From Bacillota bacterium (GTDB lineage Bacteria; Bacillota; Clostridia; TANB77; CAG-465), in NCBI GenBank assembly GCA_023460515.1, contig JAEWPS010000018.1:124001-188000 (forward strand): a stretch of DNA of 64,000 bases, in the 5' to 3' direction. The notes beneath the pieces were generated by a model. That model did not search any database. It saw nothing but the letters and a program-made list of their open reading frames with translations, and had not been told where the DNA came from. The position numbers and the translations under genes were made by a program. This document shows positions 17,535 to 24,855 of this stretch, in pieces (position 1 is the stretch's first letter; each line of letters opens with the position of its first letter).

Positions 17535-17563
17535 TTGACTTTTTGTAACAAAAATGTTAAAAT
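17535..17563 (+). promoter_or_regulatory. Candidate sigma-A promoter
   Basis: TTGACT (17535-17540), 17-nt spacer, TAAAAT (17558-17563), about 150 nt before the GreA-like gene. The long AT-rich leader in between holds no recognised element. Confidence 0.5.
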
Positions 17564-17714
17564 TATACAACACTAAAAATAATCAAACAATTAAATAATT
17601 TTTGAACACAATATATGAAAATTCAAATAATAATAAATAATTCTAAAGTGAATTATTGTTATTGTTTTTATAATATTTTGCAACTAATATTATATTCTTA
17701 ATGGAGGTGTGCAA

Positions 17715-18044
17715 ATGAATGACTTAACTAGAAATGGTGAACATCTAAATTTAGTAAACATTACTAAAGAAAAAGAAATATTAAATAACAATGATAACAA
17801 TATTTTAAAAGAAGTTACCATTGGAAATGTAATTACTTTTAGTTTACTTGAACATGAGACAAATGAAACAGATATCTACACTCTAAAATTGGTAAATCAT
17901 GCTAAGTACAATAAAGATGAAATTTCTTTAGACAGTACAATAGGTAAAAAAATACATAAGAAACATATTGGAGACGTTGTACCATATACTTTAAATTCAA
18001 ATGATTTTACAATTACGATAATAAACATTGAGGTTACAGTTTAA
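17715..18044 (+). CDS. Stand-alone GreA/GreB C-terminal-like protein
   Basis: The 109-residue product resembles only the C-terminal FKBP-like domain of Gre factors: 'ISLDSTIGKKIHKKHIGDVVPY' followed by 'TITIINIE' parallels the GreA pattern 'IS.DSPIGKALLGK..GDVV'. The N-terminal coiled coil that reaches into the RNA polymerase channel is absent; a short Asn/Lys-rich stretch replaces it. It may bind polymerase without cleavage-stimulating activity, like other Gre-homologue regulators, but this is inference. GGAGGT at 17703 selects the ATG at 17715 over an in-frame GTG at 17709. A hairpin terminator follows. Confidence 0.65.
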   Translation: MNDLTRNGEHLNLVNITKEKEILNNNDNNILKEVTIGNVITFSLLEHETNETDIYTLKLVNHAKYNKDEISLDSTIGKKIHKKHIGDVVPYTLNSNDFTITIINIEVTV

Positions 18045-18060
18045 TAAATATTATGTTTTA

Positions 18061-18096
18061 AAACCGGCCATATTTAATAATATGACCGGTCTTTTT
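18061..18096 (+). terminator. Terminator of the Gre-like gene
   Basis: ACCGG..CATA pairs with TATG..CCGGT (one mismatch) around an AT loop and is followed by CTTTTT. It may also serve the convergent HD-GYP gene. Confidence 0.75.
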
Positions 18097-18126
18097 CAAC
18101 TTTTATTATTTTATACAAAACTATTG

Positions 18127-19386
18127 TTATACCTCTTGCCAAAATTTCTCATATTCTTGCCTTGCAATGGATTGAGCTTTTATTCTCGTCTCGTCAATTA
18201 CATCATAGTTTTCAAGAAAAACTTTTACTATCTTAGAATCTAATGCTTTATCATCACCTTTAGATGAGATTAATCTGATTACTTCTTCTTTATTCATAGC
18301 TGCTCTATATGGCCTATCTTCTGCAATAGCTGTAAATATATCTGCTACAGCAAGAATTCTAGAACCAAGTTTCATATTTCTACCTTTTATATGAAATGGA
18401 TAACCAGTTCCATCAAGTTTTTCATGATGATATGATCCATACTCACTTATTGTTTTTAAGTTTTTTATTCTGCTTAATACATTATATGTGTGGAATGTAT
18501 GTGATTTAATTATGTTATATTCTTGAGCAGTCAATTTACCATCTTTCTCTAATATGGTATTTGATACAGCTAATTTTCCTAAGTCATGTATAAAACCTGA
18601 AATTTCCATTGTTTTTACATAATCTTTATCCATTCCCATAACAGTTGCTATCGCTCCAGCACTTGCAGATACACCTCTTGAATGTACTGATGTAAATCTA
18701 CTTCTAAAATCTATAATATTACTAAACCATTTAGTTACCTCATAAAGCTCATCAGTGTTTAAATATACTTTTGAAAGTTTTGCATCTTTACGTAATATGT
18801 CGGATACATTCTTTGAAACTGTATACAACCAAAAAGATTCATTAGCGGATAATTTTACAAAAGCATCTACTAATTCTGGCATAAACCAATCTCCGGATTT
18901 TTGAATAACTTCTTCTGTTATATTCTTCCTTTGATGTAATACATAAGATTCTTTATCTATTAAAGTATCTATTCTGTCTGCCAAATGCAATAGATGACAT
19001 TCAATTGGAATCTCTTCACCTTTAACCGTAGCTCCTAAACCGTTATTCCATTTTTTATGATGATGACCCACTATTTTTGAAACATCATGAAAAATACTTC
19101 CTTCAATATATTTAGAACCTATTTTTTCATGTCTACCATCACTTTCAAAATCTGCCTTTATTATTTCATTTCTTTCTTTTACTGTAGTTGCACCTATATC
19201 ATGAATACATGCTGCTATTACAAGTTTCTTAATTTGATCTTTTGGCAATTTATACTCTTGTGCAAGTTTTAAAGTGATATATGCTACTCTAATTTGGTGT
19301 CCTGATACCAACGGACTAATTAAATCTAGAGCATCAGAAAAGCACATTAACAAATCATATATATTTATTCTTAACTTATCTTTCAT
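18127..19386 (-). CDS. HD-GYP domain protein (putative cyclic-di-GMP phosphodiesterase)
   Basis: The 419-residue cytosolic protein has two HD-type halves. The N-terminal half has 'HQIRVAYIT', 'HDIGATT' and 'GHHHKKWNNGLG', a degenerate HD-GYP-like site. The C-terminal half is a clear HD-GYP: 'HSRGVSASAGAIA', 'HDLGKLAV', 'IKSHTFHTYNVL', 'YHHEKLDGTGYP' and 'RILAVADIFTAI'. In characterised members the metal-binding HD and the GYP loop hydrolyse cyclic-di-GMP or related dinucleotides. There is no fused sensor or membrane segment, so input is unknown. GGAAGGAAT precedes the ATG. No GGDEF protein is visible nearby. Confidence 0.88.
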   Translation of the reverse strand: MKDKLRINIYDLLMCFSDALDLISPLVSGHQIRVAYITLKLAQEYKLPKDQIKKLVIAACIHDIGATTVKERNEIIKADFESDGRHEKIGSKYIEGSIFHDVSKIVGHHHKKWNNGLGATVKGEEIPIECHLLHLADRIDTLIDKESYVLHQRKNITEEVIQKSGDWFMPELVDAFVKLSANESFWLYTVSKNVSDILRKDAKLSKVYLNTDELYEVTKWFSNIIDFRSRFTSVHSRGVSASAGAIATVMGMDKDYVKTMEISGFIHDLGKLAVSNTILEKDGKLTAQEYNIIKSHTFHTYNVLSRIKNLKTISEYGSYHHEKLDGTGYPFHIKGRNMKLGSRILAVADIFTAIAEDRPYRAAMNKEEVIRLISSKGDDKALDSKIVKVFLENYDVIDETRIKAQSIARQEYEKFWQEV

Positions 19387-19498
19387 AATTAATTCCTTCC
19401 GAGTTTTTACAATATATATTAAATATTTATTTAAAAACCTTATACATATATAATATCATTTATTAATAAATTTGTAAAGTTAATTTTTATATAAAAAT

Positions 19499-19536
19499 TA
19501 AAAAAGCAATTCTACGTATAGAATTACCTTTTTTAA
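19499..19536 (-). terminator. Terminator downstream of the 91-residue protein
   Basis: AATTCTA and TAGAATT form the hairpin core, flanked by AAAAAG and CTTTTTT. It lies about 37 bases after the stop at 19573. Confidence 0.75.
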
Positions 19537-19572
19537 TTAAATTATGTATTTGTACTATTAATACTTTGCATA

Positions 19573-19848
19573 TTAAAATTCCATATTTTCCATTTCATCT
19601 ATTAATCTAATTGCATCTCTTGGACTTAATGATTTTAATGCAAGTAAAAACCAAGGGAACCCAAATCCTCCACCGTAATATCCACCTGGGAAATATGGTC
19701 CATACCAATTTGGCCATTTTTGTCCATATGAACATTTTCCATATGGACATGGTTTTTTCCAGCCATATGGATAATTTTTTCCATAACCATATGGTCTATC
19801 TATATCTTCATACTTATATTGTGAATTGTCACTATTCATCTCTTCCAT
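19573..19848 (-). CDS. Small Tyr/Gly/Pro-rich protein, possibly spore-coat related
   Basis: The 91-residue protein has a hydrophilic start, then repeated short aromatic-glycine units ('PYGYGKNYPYGW', 'PYGKCSYGQ', 'FPGGYYGGGFGFPWF') and an ordinary helical end ('SPRDAIRLIDEMENMEF'). Two cysteines are in the repeat part. A strong ribosome site (GGGGGTG) precedes the ATG, and a terminator follows the stop. The composition recalls small coat or surface proteins of spore formers, but I recognise no family, so the role is inference from composition only. Confidence 0.65.
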   Translation of the reverse strand: MEEMNSDNSQYKYEDIDRPYGYGKNYPYGWKKPCPYGKCSYGQKWPNWYGPYFPGGYYGGGFGFPWFLLALKSLSPRDAIRLIDEMENMEF

Positions 19849-19943
19849 CTTTTCACCCCCTTATAACATATTTAGTCATTTAATAATATAGTATGTCCAT
19901 TAAAGGTTACATGTTACACTTAAAATGATTATATGCTAAAAGA

Positions 19944-19980
19944 GTAAAGACTCACAATATTATTGTAAGTCTTTTTTGAA
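19944..19980 (-). terminator. Terminator of the four-segment membrane protein gene
   Basis: AAAGACT.ACAATA pairs with TATTGT.AGTCTTT, with a T run on the minus strand, just past the stop at 19987. Confidence 0.8.
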
Positions 19981-19986
19981 TATATC

Positions 19987-20352
19987 TTATAATGAATTGT
20001 TTTCTTTCTTTTCCTTTAGCTTTGTAACATTTGATATAGCGATTCCAAATGATATTAACAAAAATGCGGTTTCTAAATCTACATTTAACATTTTTATTGC
20101 AATCCAAGATGTAAATAAAATTAAAATGTACATTCCACTCATAATTAAAATTAAAAGTAATTTAGAATTTTCAGAATAATTGGTAAGTACCTCTAATAAT
20201 ATTTTGAATGACATGCAAAATATAAGTAATCCCATTAGATATATAAATGCATTTCCTTGATTGTACACACCTATTAACTTTATAACATAACTAATTCCAA
20301 AAAGAATTAAAAAGGTTATAATTAAGTTAAATTTAGGTAGTATTTTTTTCAT
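19987..20352 (-). CDS. Small integral membrane protein, function unknown
   Basis: The 121-residue protein has four predicted membrane segments and a charged C-terminal tail ('KLKEKKENN'). An AGGGGGAG ribosome site selects the ATG at 20352 ('MKKILPKFN'); an in-frame start 13 codons upstream lies before that site and is rejected. I recognise no family. It forms a single-gene unit with its own terminator. Confidence 0.7.
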   Translation of the reverse strand: MKKILPKFNLIITFLILFGISYVIKLIGVYNQGNAFIYLMGLLIFCMSFKILLEVLTNYSENSKLLLILIMSGMYILILFTSWIAIKMLNVDLETAFLLISFGIAISNVTKLKEKKENNSL

Positions 20353-20504
20353 ACGAACTCCCCCTAAAAATTTTTGAAGGTTATCCTTCAAATTAATTAT
20401 AATTTAAAAGAATTAAATCTACAAGTTATATATTATACCATAGGGTAACTATTTTTTCAAGTTAAAAATGCCTGTATGTATAGTGTTTACATATATTCCC
20501 ACTG

Positions 20505-20545
20505 TTTTATATAAAAAATATAACCACCCGATTAGGTGGCTATGT
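20505..20545 (-). terminator. Terminator downstream of the 59-residue gene
   Basis: GCCACC and GGTGG(T) pair across a 6-nt loop, with TATTTTTT following on the minus strand. It closes the flavoprotein-cca-small-gene cluster. Confidence 0.75.
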
Positions 20546-20553
20546 ACTTTTAT

Positions 20554-20733
20554 TTACTTTTCAATTTCATTACTAATTTTAATGTTACTATTATAAGTTT
20601 TTGGCGCCTCTTTAAAACCAAATTTATTGTTACCATATTTTGACGCTGCATTTCTATTATATGCACCATTACTTACTTTTGATCTAGTTGATGCTTTAGT
20701 ATTTTTAAAACTGCCTCTATTAATTGATCCCAT
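20554..20733 (-). CDS. Small basic hypothetical protein
   Basis: The 59-residue protein is rich in Asn, Ser, Lys and Arg ('GSINRGSFKNTKASTRSKVSNG') and is predicted to be unstructured. It begins 6 bases after the cca stop, and its AAGGGATG ribosome site lies inside the last codons of cca, implying translational coupling. The ATG at 20733 is chosen over an in-frame GTG that sits on the ribosome site. No family is recognised; a small nucleic-acid-associated role is only a guess from charge. Confidence 0.55.
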   Translation of the reverse strand: MGSINRGSFKNTKASTRSKVSNGAYNRNAASKYGNNKFGFKEAPKTYNSNIKISNEIEK

Positions 20734-20738
20734 TATGA

Positions 20739-22184
20739 TCACATCCCTTCAAATTTATTATTATATAACTTATTATTACAATTATTTATCTTACTTTGTA
20801 GTTTCAAATTACTTATTTCTTTTTTACTACTTTTAATTTTATCGATTATTTCTTCTTTAGATAATCCAGTTATTTGTATATCAAAAGCATATTTTAAAGC
20901 TTTTCCTAATTCTTCACCTTGGGTGTATCCAATCTTTATTAAATCTTTTCCGGTTACTAGTGGAACTATTTTTGTGTTATTTTCGTTAACAGACAATAAT
21001 TTTTCTTTCCACCAATCATCAATATTATATGTTTCTAAATCATCATTACTTCTACCTAACCTATCCGCTTTTGAAAGTAATAATGCATCCTGTATATTAA
21101 CTATTTTACTACTTGTATCTATTATTAATTTTCTAATTGCTTTATCACTAGAATTATTTTTTGCTAAAACATTAGGCCTCATATGGTTTTTAACAAGTAA
21201 CATTACTGAATAAGTGAGATCGTTATTGTTAGTCATATTTTTTAAAAACTTTTTAGTTAAATGAAGTTCATTTTCATGGTTATATGAAATGATTTTTCCA
21301 TGTAGAAGTCTTGTAGTTGTTATCTTACCTAAATCATGACACACGGCGGCAAGCATAAGTGCAATTGGATAATTAGACTTTTCCTTAAGTTTAGCACATT
21401 CATCAATTACCATCATTGTATGTGTCCAAACGTCACCTTCTGGATGATATTTCGGATTTTGCTTAACTCCAATTAATTTATCCATAGGAGAAAATATTTT
21501 TTTAAGTAATCCGATTTCCCTTGTATATTCGAAAAATATTGAAGGTTTCTCTGCTTTTAATAATGCTTTCTCTACTTCAGTATATATTCTTTCTTTAGTT
21601 AAATTTGTACAATCTAATTTTTTACATAAAATAAGTGTATCATTAGATATATTAAAATTTAATCTAGCCGCAAAAGAGCAAGATCGTAGTACTCTTAATT
21701 CATCTTGAACAAATGTAGTTTCATCAATATGTCTAATAACCTTATTCTTTATATCTTGAATGCCATTAAAATTATCTATTATTTCATCTGTAAGAACATC
21801 TTGCATTAATGCATTAATTGTAAAATCTCTTCTTCTACATGCTTCTAATATGCTCATATTTGAATCAAAATTTATTTCAAAGTCTTTATGCCTAACACCA
21901 ATATTATTTTCTTTTCTCGGCACACCAAAATCTATATCTAATCCATGTACTTTAAGTATACCAAAACTTATACCAATTTGATCAACTATTCCATATTCTG
22001 ATATTATTTCTGTTAATTCATCTAAAGATAACCCAAATACTTCAACATCTATATCTTTATTTTCCTTATTCATTAATAGATCTCTAACATATCCACCAAC
22101 ATAAAACATTCTACCATTTTTATTTTTAATCTTTTGTGCAATTTCTTTAGCAATTTGTATATTTTTGCTTAATTCTTTACTCAT
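20739..22184 (-). CDS. cca: CCA-adding tRNA nucleotidyltransferase with HD domain
   Basis: The 481-residue protein is a class II nucleotidyltransferase that adds or repairs the tRNA 3' CCA end. The head domain has 'GGYVRDLLM' (residues about 29-37), the catalytic D-x-D in 'DIDVEVFG', 'FGVPRKE' and the conserved 'RRRDFTINAL'. The neck ('DELRVLRSCSFAARLNF') and the template-forming helices follow. An HD domain ('HTMMVIDECAKL', 'VCHDLGKITT') is at about 255-350, as in the bacterial PcnB/Cca group with phosphohydrolase. It lies 49 bases after a COG2509-type flavoprotein gene and is probably co-transcribed with it and the small gene downstream. Confidence 0.92.
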   Translation of the reverse strand: MSKELSKNIQIAKEIAQKIKNKNGRMFYVGGYVRDLLMNKENKDIDVEVFGLSLDELTEIISEYGIVDQIGISFGILKVHGLDIDFGVPRKENNIGVRHKDFEINFDSNMSILEACRRRDFTINALMQDVLTDEIIDNFNGIQDIKNKVIRHIDETTFVQDELRVLRSCSFAARLNFNISNDTLILCKKLDCTNLTKERIYTEVEKALLKAEKPSIFFEYTREIGLLKKIFSPMDKLIGVKQNPKYHPEGDVWTHTMMVIDECAKLKEKSNYPIALMLAAVCHDLGKITTTRLLHGKIISYNHENELHLTKKFLKNMTNNNDLTYSVMLLVKNHMRPNVLAKNNSSDKAIRKLIIDTSSKIVNIQDALLLSKADRLGRSNDDLETYNIDDWWKEKLLSVNENNTKIVPLVTGKDLIKIGYTQGEELGKALKYAFDIQITGLSKEEIIDKIKSSKKEISNLKLQSKINNCNNKLYNNKFEGM

Positions 22185-22232
22185 TTTTTACACTCCATAA
22201 TGACTACTATAGTATCTGCACTAGCATAAATG

Positions 22233-23789
22233 TTATTCATTTGAAAGTATTGCATTTGCACACTTTATTCCATCAACTGCAGCTGATATTATGCCGCCAG
22301 CATATCCTGCTCCTTCACCACAAGGATATATACCAGATATATTTGTTAAATACTTTTCATCACGTAATATTCTTATAGGTGAAGATGTACGTGTCTCAAT
22401 TCCTGTAAGTAAGCTATCATTTGAACCAAAACCTTTTAATCTTTTATCTAAATACACTAAAGCTTCTTTCATAGTTTTAGTTATAAATTCTGGTAATATA
22501 TTATTAAAATCACTAAATGTAATTCCAGGAGTATATGTAGGTTTTACTTCTCCTAATTTAGTTGATATGTTTCCTTTCAAAAAGTCTCCCACTAATTGAG
22601 CTGGAGCCTTATATTCCTTTCCACCGGCTATAAAAGCTTTTTGTTCTAAATCTCTTTGAAAGTACATACCGGCAAGTGGAGATTCATCTTTAAAATCTTC
22701 TGGAAATACTCCTACAACAAGTGCGCTATTAGAATTTATACCATCTCTATTATATACACTCATACCATTTGTAACAACCGTATTTTCTTCAGAAGCGGCT
22801 GCTACAACAGTTCCACCAGGACACATACAAAATGTATATGCAGATCTGTTATCTTCTCCGTGATATACTAATTTATAATCCGCTGCACCTAGTTTAGGAT
22901 TATTTGCAAACTGTCCATATTGAGATTTATTTATCATACTTTGTAAATGTTCAATTCTAACTCCAACAGAAAATGGTTTTTTAGCTAGATTTAACCCTTT
23001 GTTATATATCATTTCAAACGTATCTCTACTACTATGTCCTATTGCAAGTATTAAAGCATCTGTATTTATAATTTTACTACATTTAGCGCTTACTAGACTA
23101 CCATTTTCAATTGTTATATCTGTTAGTTTTTCATTAAATAGAAATTCTCCACCTAACTTTTCAATTTTTTGTCTTAGATTTTTTACTACCTCAATTAATT
23201 TGTCTGTACCAATATGTGGTTTAGCATCATACATAATTTCTTTTGGTGCATTACAAGATACAAATTCTTCTAAAACTTTTCTACATAATGGATTGTTTAT
23301 TTGAGTTGTCAATTTCCCGTCTGAAAATGTACCAGCTCCACCTTCGCCAAATTGTACATTTGACATTGTATTTAATTTACCAGTTTCCCAAAAAAGGTCA
23401 ACATCTTTTTTACGATCTTCTACTTTTTTACCTTGTTCAAGTATTATAGGGTTTAAACCAGCTTCAGCCAAAGTTAAAGCTGCAAAAAGTCCAGCTGGAC
23501 CTGCTCCAACTATAACTGGTCTCTCTTTACTTTTACGTTTCACTTCTACTTTAACGTACTTTTCGTTATTTGCTATTATTCTGCTTTTAAATCTAGATTC
23601 ATTTTCAATATTTAAATCTAAGGTATAAATAAATTTAATATTTTCTTTATCCCTTGCATCAATAGACTTTTTATAGATTATTAAATCTCTTATTTCACTC
23701 TTTTGTATATGTAACATATTACATGCTATTTTATATAGCTCAGATTCGTTACTTTCTAAAGGTAACTTTATTTCATTTAATCTTATCAT
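22233..23789 (-). CDS. FAD-dependent oxidoreductase, COG2509 type
   Basis: The 518-residue protein has an N-terminal ~85-residue alpha/beta domain and a Rossmann FAD motif 'VIVGAGPAGLFAALTLAEAG' near 95. It also has 'QFGEGGAGTFSDGKL', 'HIGTDKL', 'VRIEHLQ', 'CPGGTVVAA' and the C-terminal 'IYPCGEGAGYAGGI'. These are hallmarks of the uncharacterised NAD(P)/FAD dehydrogenase family COG2509, which is common in anaerobes. Substrate is unknown. It starts a cluster with cca. A promoter is at 23824-23852. Confidence 0.88.
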   Translation of the reverse strand: MIRLNEIKLPLESNESELYKIACNMLHIQKSEIRDLIIYKKSIDARDKENIKFIYTLDLNIENESRFKSRIIANNEKYVKVEVKRKSKERPVIVGAGPAGLFAALTLAEAGLNPIILEQGKKVEDRKKDVDLFWETGKLNTMSNVQFGEGGAGTFSDGKLTTQINNPLCRKVLEEFVSCNAPKEIMYDAKPHIGTDKLIEVVKNLRQKIEKLGGEFLFNEKLTDITIENGSLVSAKCSKIINTDALILAIGHSSRDTFEMIYNKGLNLAKKPFSVGVRIEHLQSMINKSQYGQFANNPKLGAADYKLVYHGEDNRSAYTFCMCPGGTVVAAASEENTVVTNGMSVYNRDGINSNSALVVGVFPEDFKDESPLAGMYFQRDLEQKAFIAGGKEYKAPAQLVGDFLKGNISTKLGEVKPTYTPGITFSDFNNILPEFITKTMKEALVYLDKRLKGFGSNDSLLTGIETRTSSPIRILRDEKYLTNISGIYPCGEGAGYAGGIISAAVDGIKCANAILSNE

Positions 23790-23823
23790 TTAAATTCCTC
23801 AATTTCTGTATTTAATACATTAT

Positions 23824-23852
23824 ATTATATCATTTATTTATCTCATTGTCTA
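23824..23852 (-). promoter_or_regulatory. Promoter of the flavoprotein-cca cluster
   Basis: Minus-strand TAGACA (23852-23847), 17-nt spacer, TATAAT (23829-23824) with a preceding TGA. Confidence 0.65.
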
Positions 23853-23960
23853 TTATAATCTCATAAATATACTGTATATATTAGCATATTCTAGTACTTT
23901 ATAACTTTATCTCACCTTATTAATATTAACCAAACTTAATATTTTATTAAAATAACAAAA

Positions 23961-23996
23961 AACACAACTCCACATATTTGTGAAGTTGTGCAAAAA
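23961..23996 (-). terminator. Terminator of the methyltransferase gene
   Basis: CACAACT.CACA pairs with TGTG.AGTTGTG, followed by TTTTTT on the minus strand, 13 bases past the stop at 24009. Confidence 0.85.
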
Positions 23997-24008
23997 TTTT
24001 ATTAATAA

Positions 24009-24758
24009 TTATTTTTTTAATGCAAAGAATCTAGAAATGTTGGAAGATTTTTTATCATTTTCACCAAGAATATCTTTTGCAGTAACATTAAACAAATGAC
24101 TAAATCCAGATTTGTTAATCAAACCGATTGTTTCACTAACGCTTGCAAAATGCATATAACCACCGTCATATATAATAACATCGTTTTGATCGTAGAATCC
24201 TTTTTCTATCCATGCCCCACTTTCTCTGAAATTATCAATTATCTTCGCATAATTCTGATCATTTTCTCTTACAAGGTTTTCATCAATTACAGCTAATATG
24301 AATACCCCACCCGGTTTCATGATTCTGTACATTTCTTTTAATACAGCTAGTTTATTTTCATTACCGGGTATTTGTGAAAATCCATCTGAAGTAAATATTA
24401 TACTTTCAAAAGTCTTATCTTTAAATGTAGTAAACTGAGCATTTTGAACAGAAAATTTTATATTACAAGACCTACTCTCAGATATTTGTATCGCCCTTTC
24501 AATAAATTTTTGATTCATGTCTATTGCATGAATATTAGTGTACTTTTCCTCGTAAGCGGCAATCGCAAACCTACCACAACCGGTACCTACATCTAAAATA
24601 GTATCATTCTTTTCAAAATAATAATTTAATAGAACCTTCTCTGTCTCTGACAAACCTTTTGACAAAGCCCTCCTTGTATAATACTGTAATTGCCGATTAC
24701 CCATATAATTTTCTATTACATATTCATAACCAATATTTGATACTTTGCAATCATTCAT
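24009..24758 (-). CDS. Class I SAM-dependent methyltransferase
   Basis: The 249-residue protein has motif I 'ILDVGTGCGRFAI' (near 54-66), an acidic residue at the end of strand 2 ('IHAIDMN'), motif 'SVQNAQF' and post-motif 'MYRIMKPGGVFILAVID'. This is a complete class I methyltransferase core. The accessory helices are not diagnostic, so the acceptor (small molecule, RNA, protein) cannot be named. It is a monocistronic unit with its own promoter (24815-24843) and terminator. Confidence 0.85.
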   Translation of the reverse strand: MNDCKVSNIGYEYVIENYMGNRQLQYYTRRALSKGLSETEKVLLNYYFEKNDTILDVGTGCGRFAIAAYEEKYTNIHAIDMNQKFIERAIQISESRSCNIKFSVQNAQFTTFKDKTFESIIFTSDGFSQIPGNENKLAVLKEMYRIMKPGGVFILAVIDENLVRENDQNYAKIIDNFRESGAWIEKGFYDQNDVIIYDGGYMHFASVSETIGLINKSGFSHLFNVTAKDILGENDKKSSNISRFFALKK

Positions 24759-24814
24759 ATAATTCTACACACCTTTCAAATAATTATTGAAATTTACATA
24801 TTTAAAACGCATAT

Positions 24815-24843
24815 ATTATATCATAATTTACATAAAAAATCAA
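24815..24843 (-). promoter_or_regulatory. Promoter of the methyltransferase gene
   Basis: Minus-strand TTGATT (24843-24838), 17-nt spacer, TATAAT (24820-24815) with a preceding TGA. Confidence 0.7.
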
Positions 24844-24855
24844 TATGTAAATTAT

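Noticed and set aside
24009..24758. Arsenite methyltransferase (ArsM) because of the nearby ars operon
   Set aside because: No conserved ArsM cysteine set is visible, and several unrelated genes intervene; only the generic class I methyltransferase core is supported.
24829..24852. ATTTACATA/TATGTAAAT inverted repeat after the RCC1 gene as its terminator
   Set aside because: No T run follows, and the repeat overlaps the methyltransferase promoter; it is at best a weak terminator or operator, so it is not listed.
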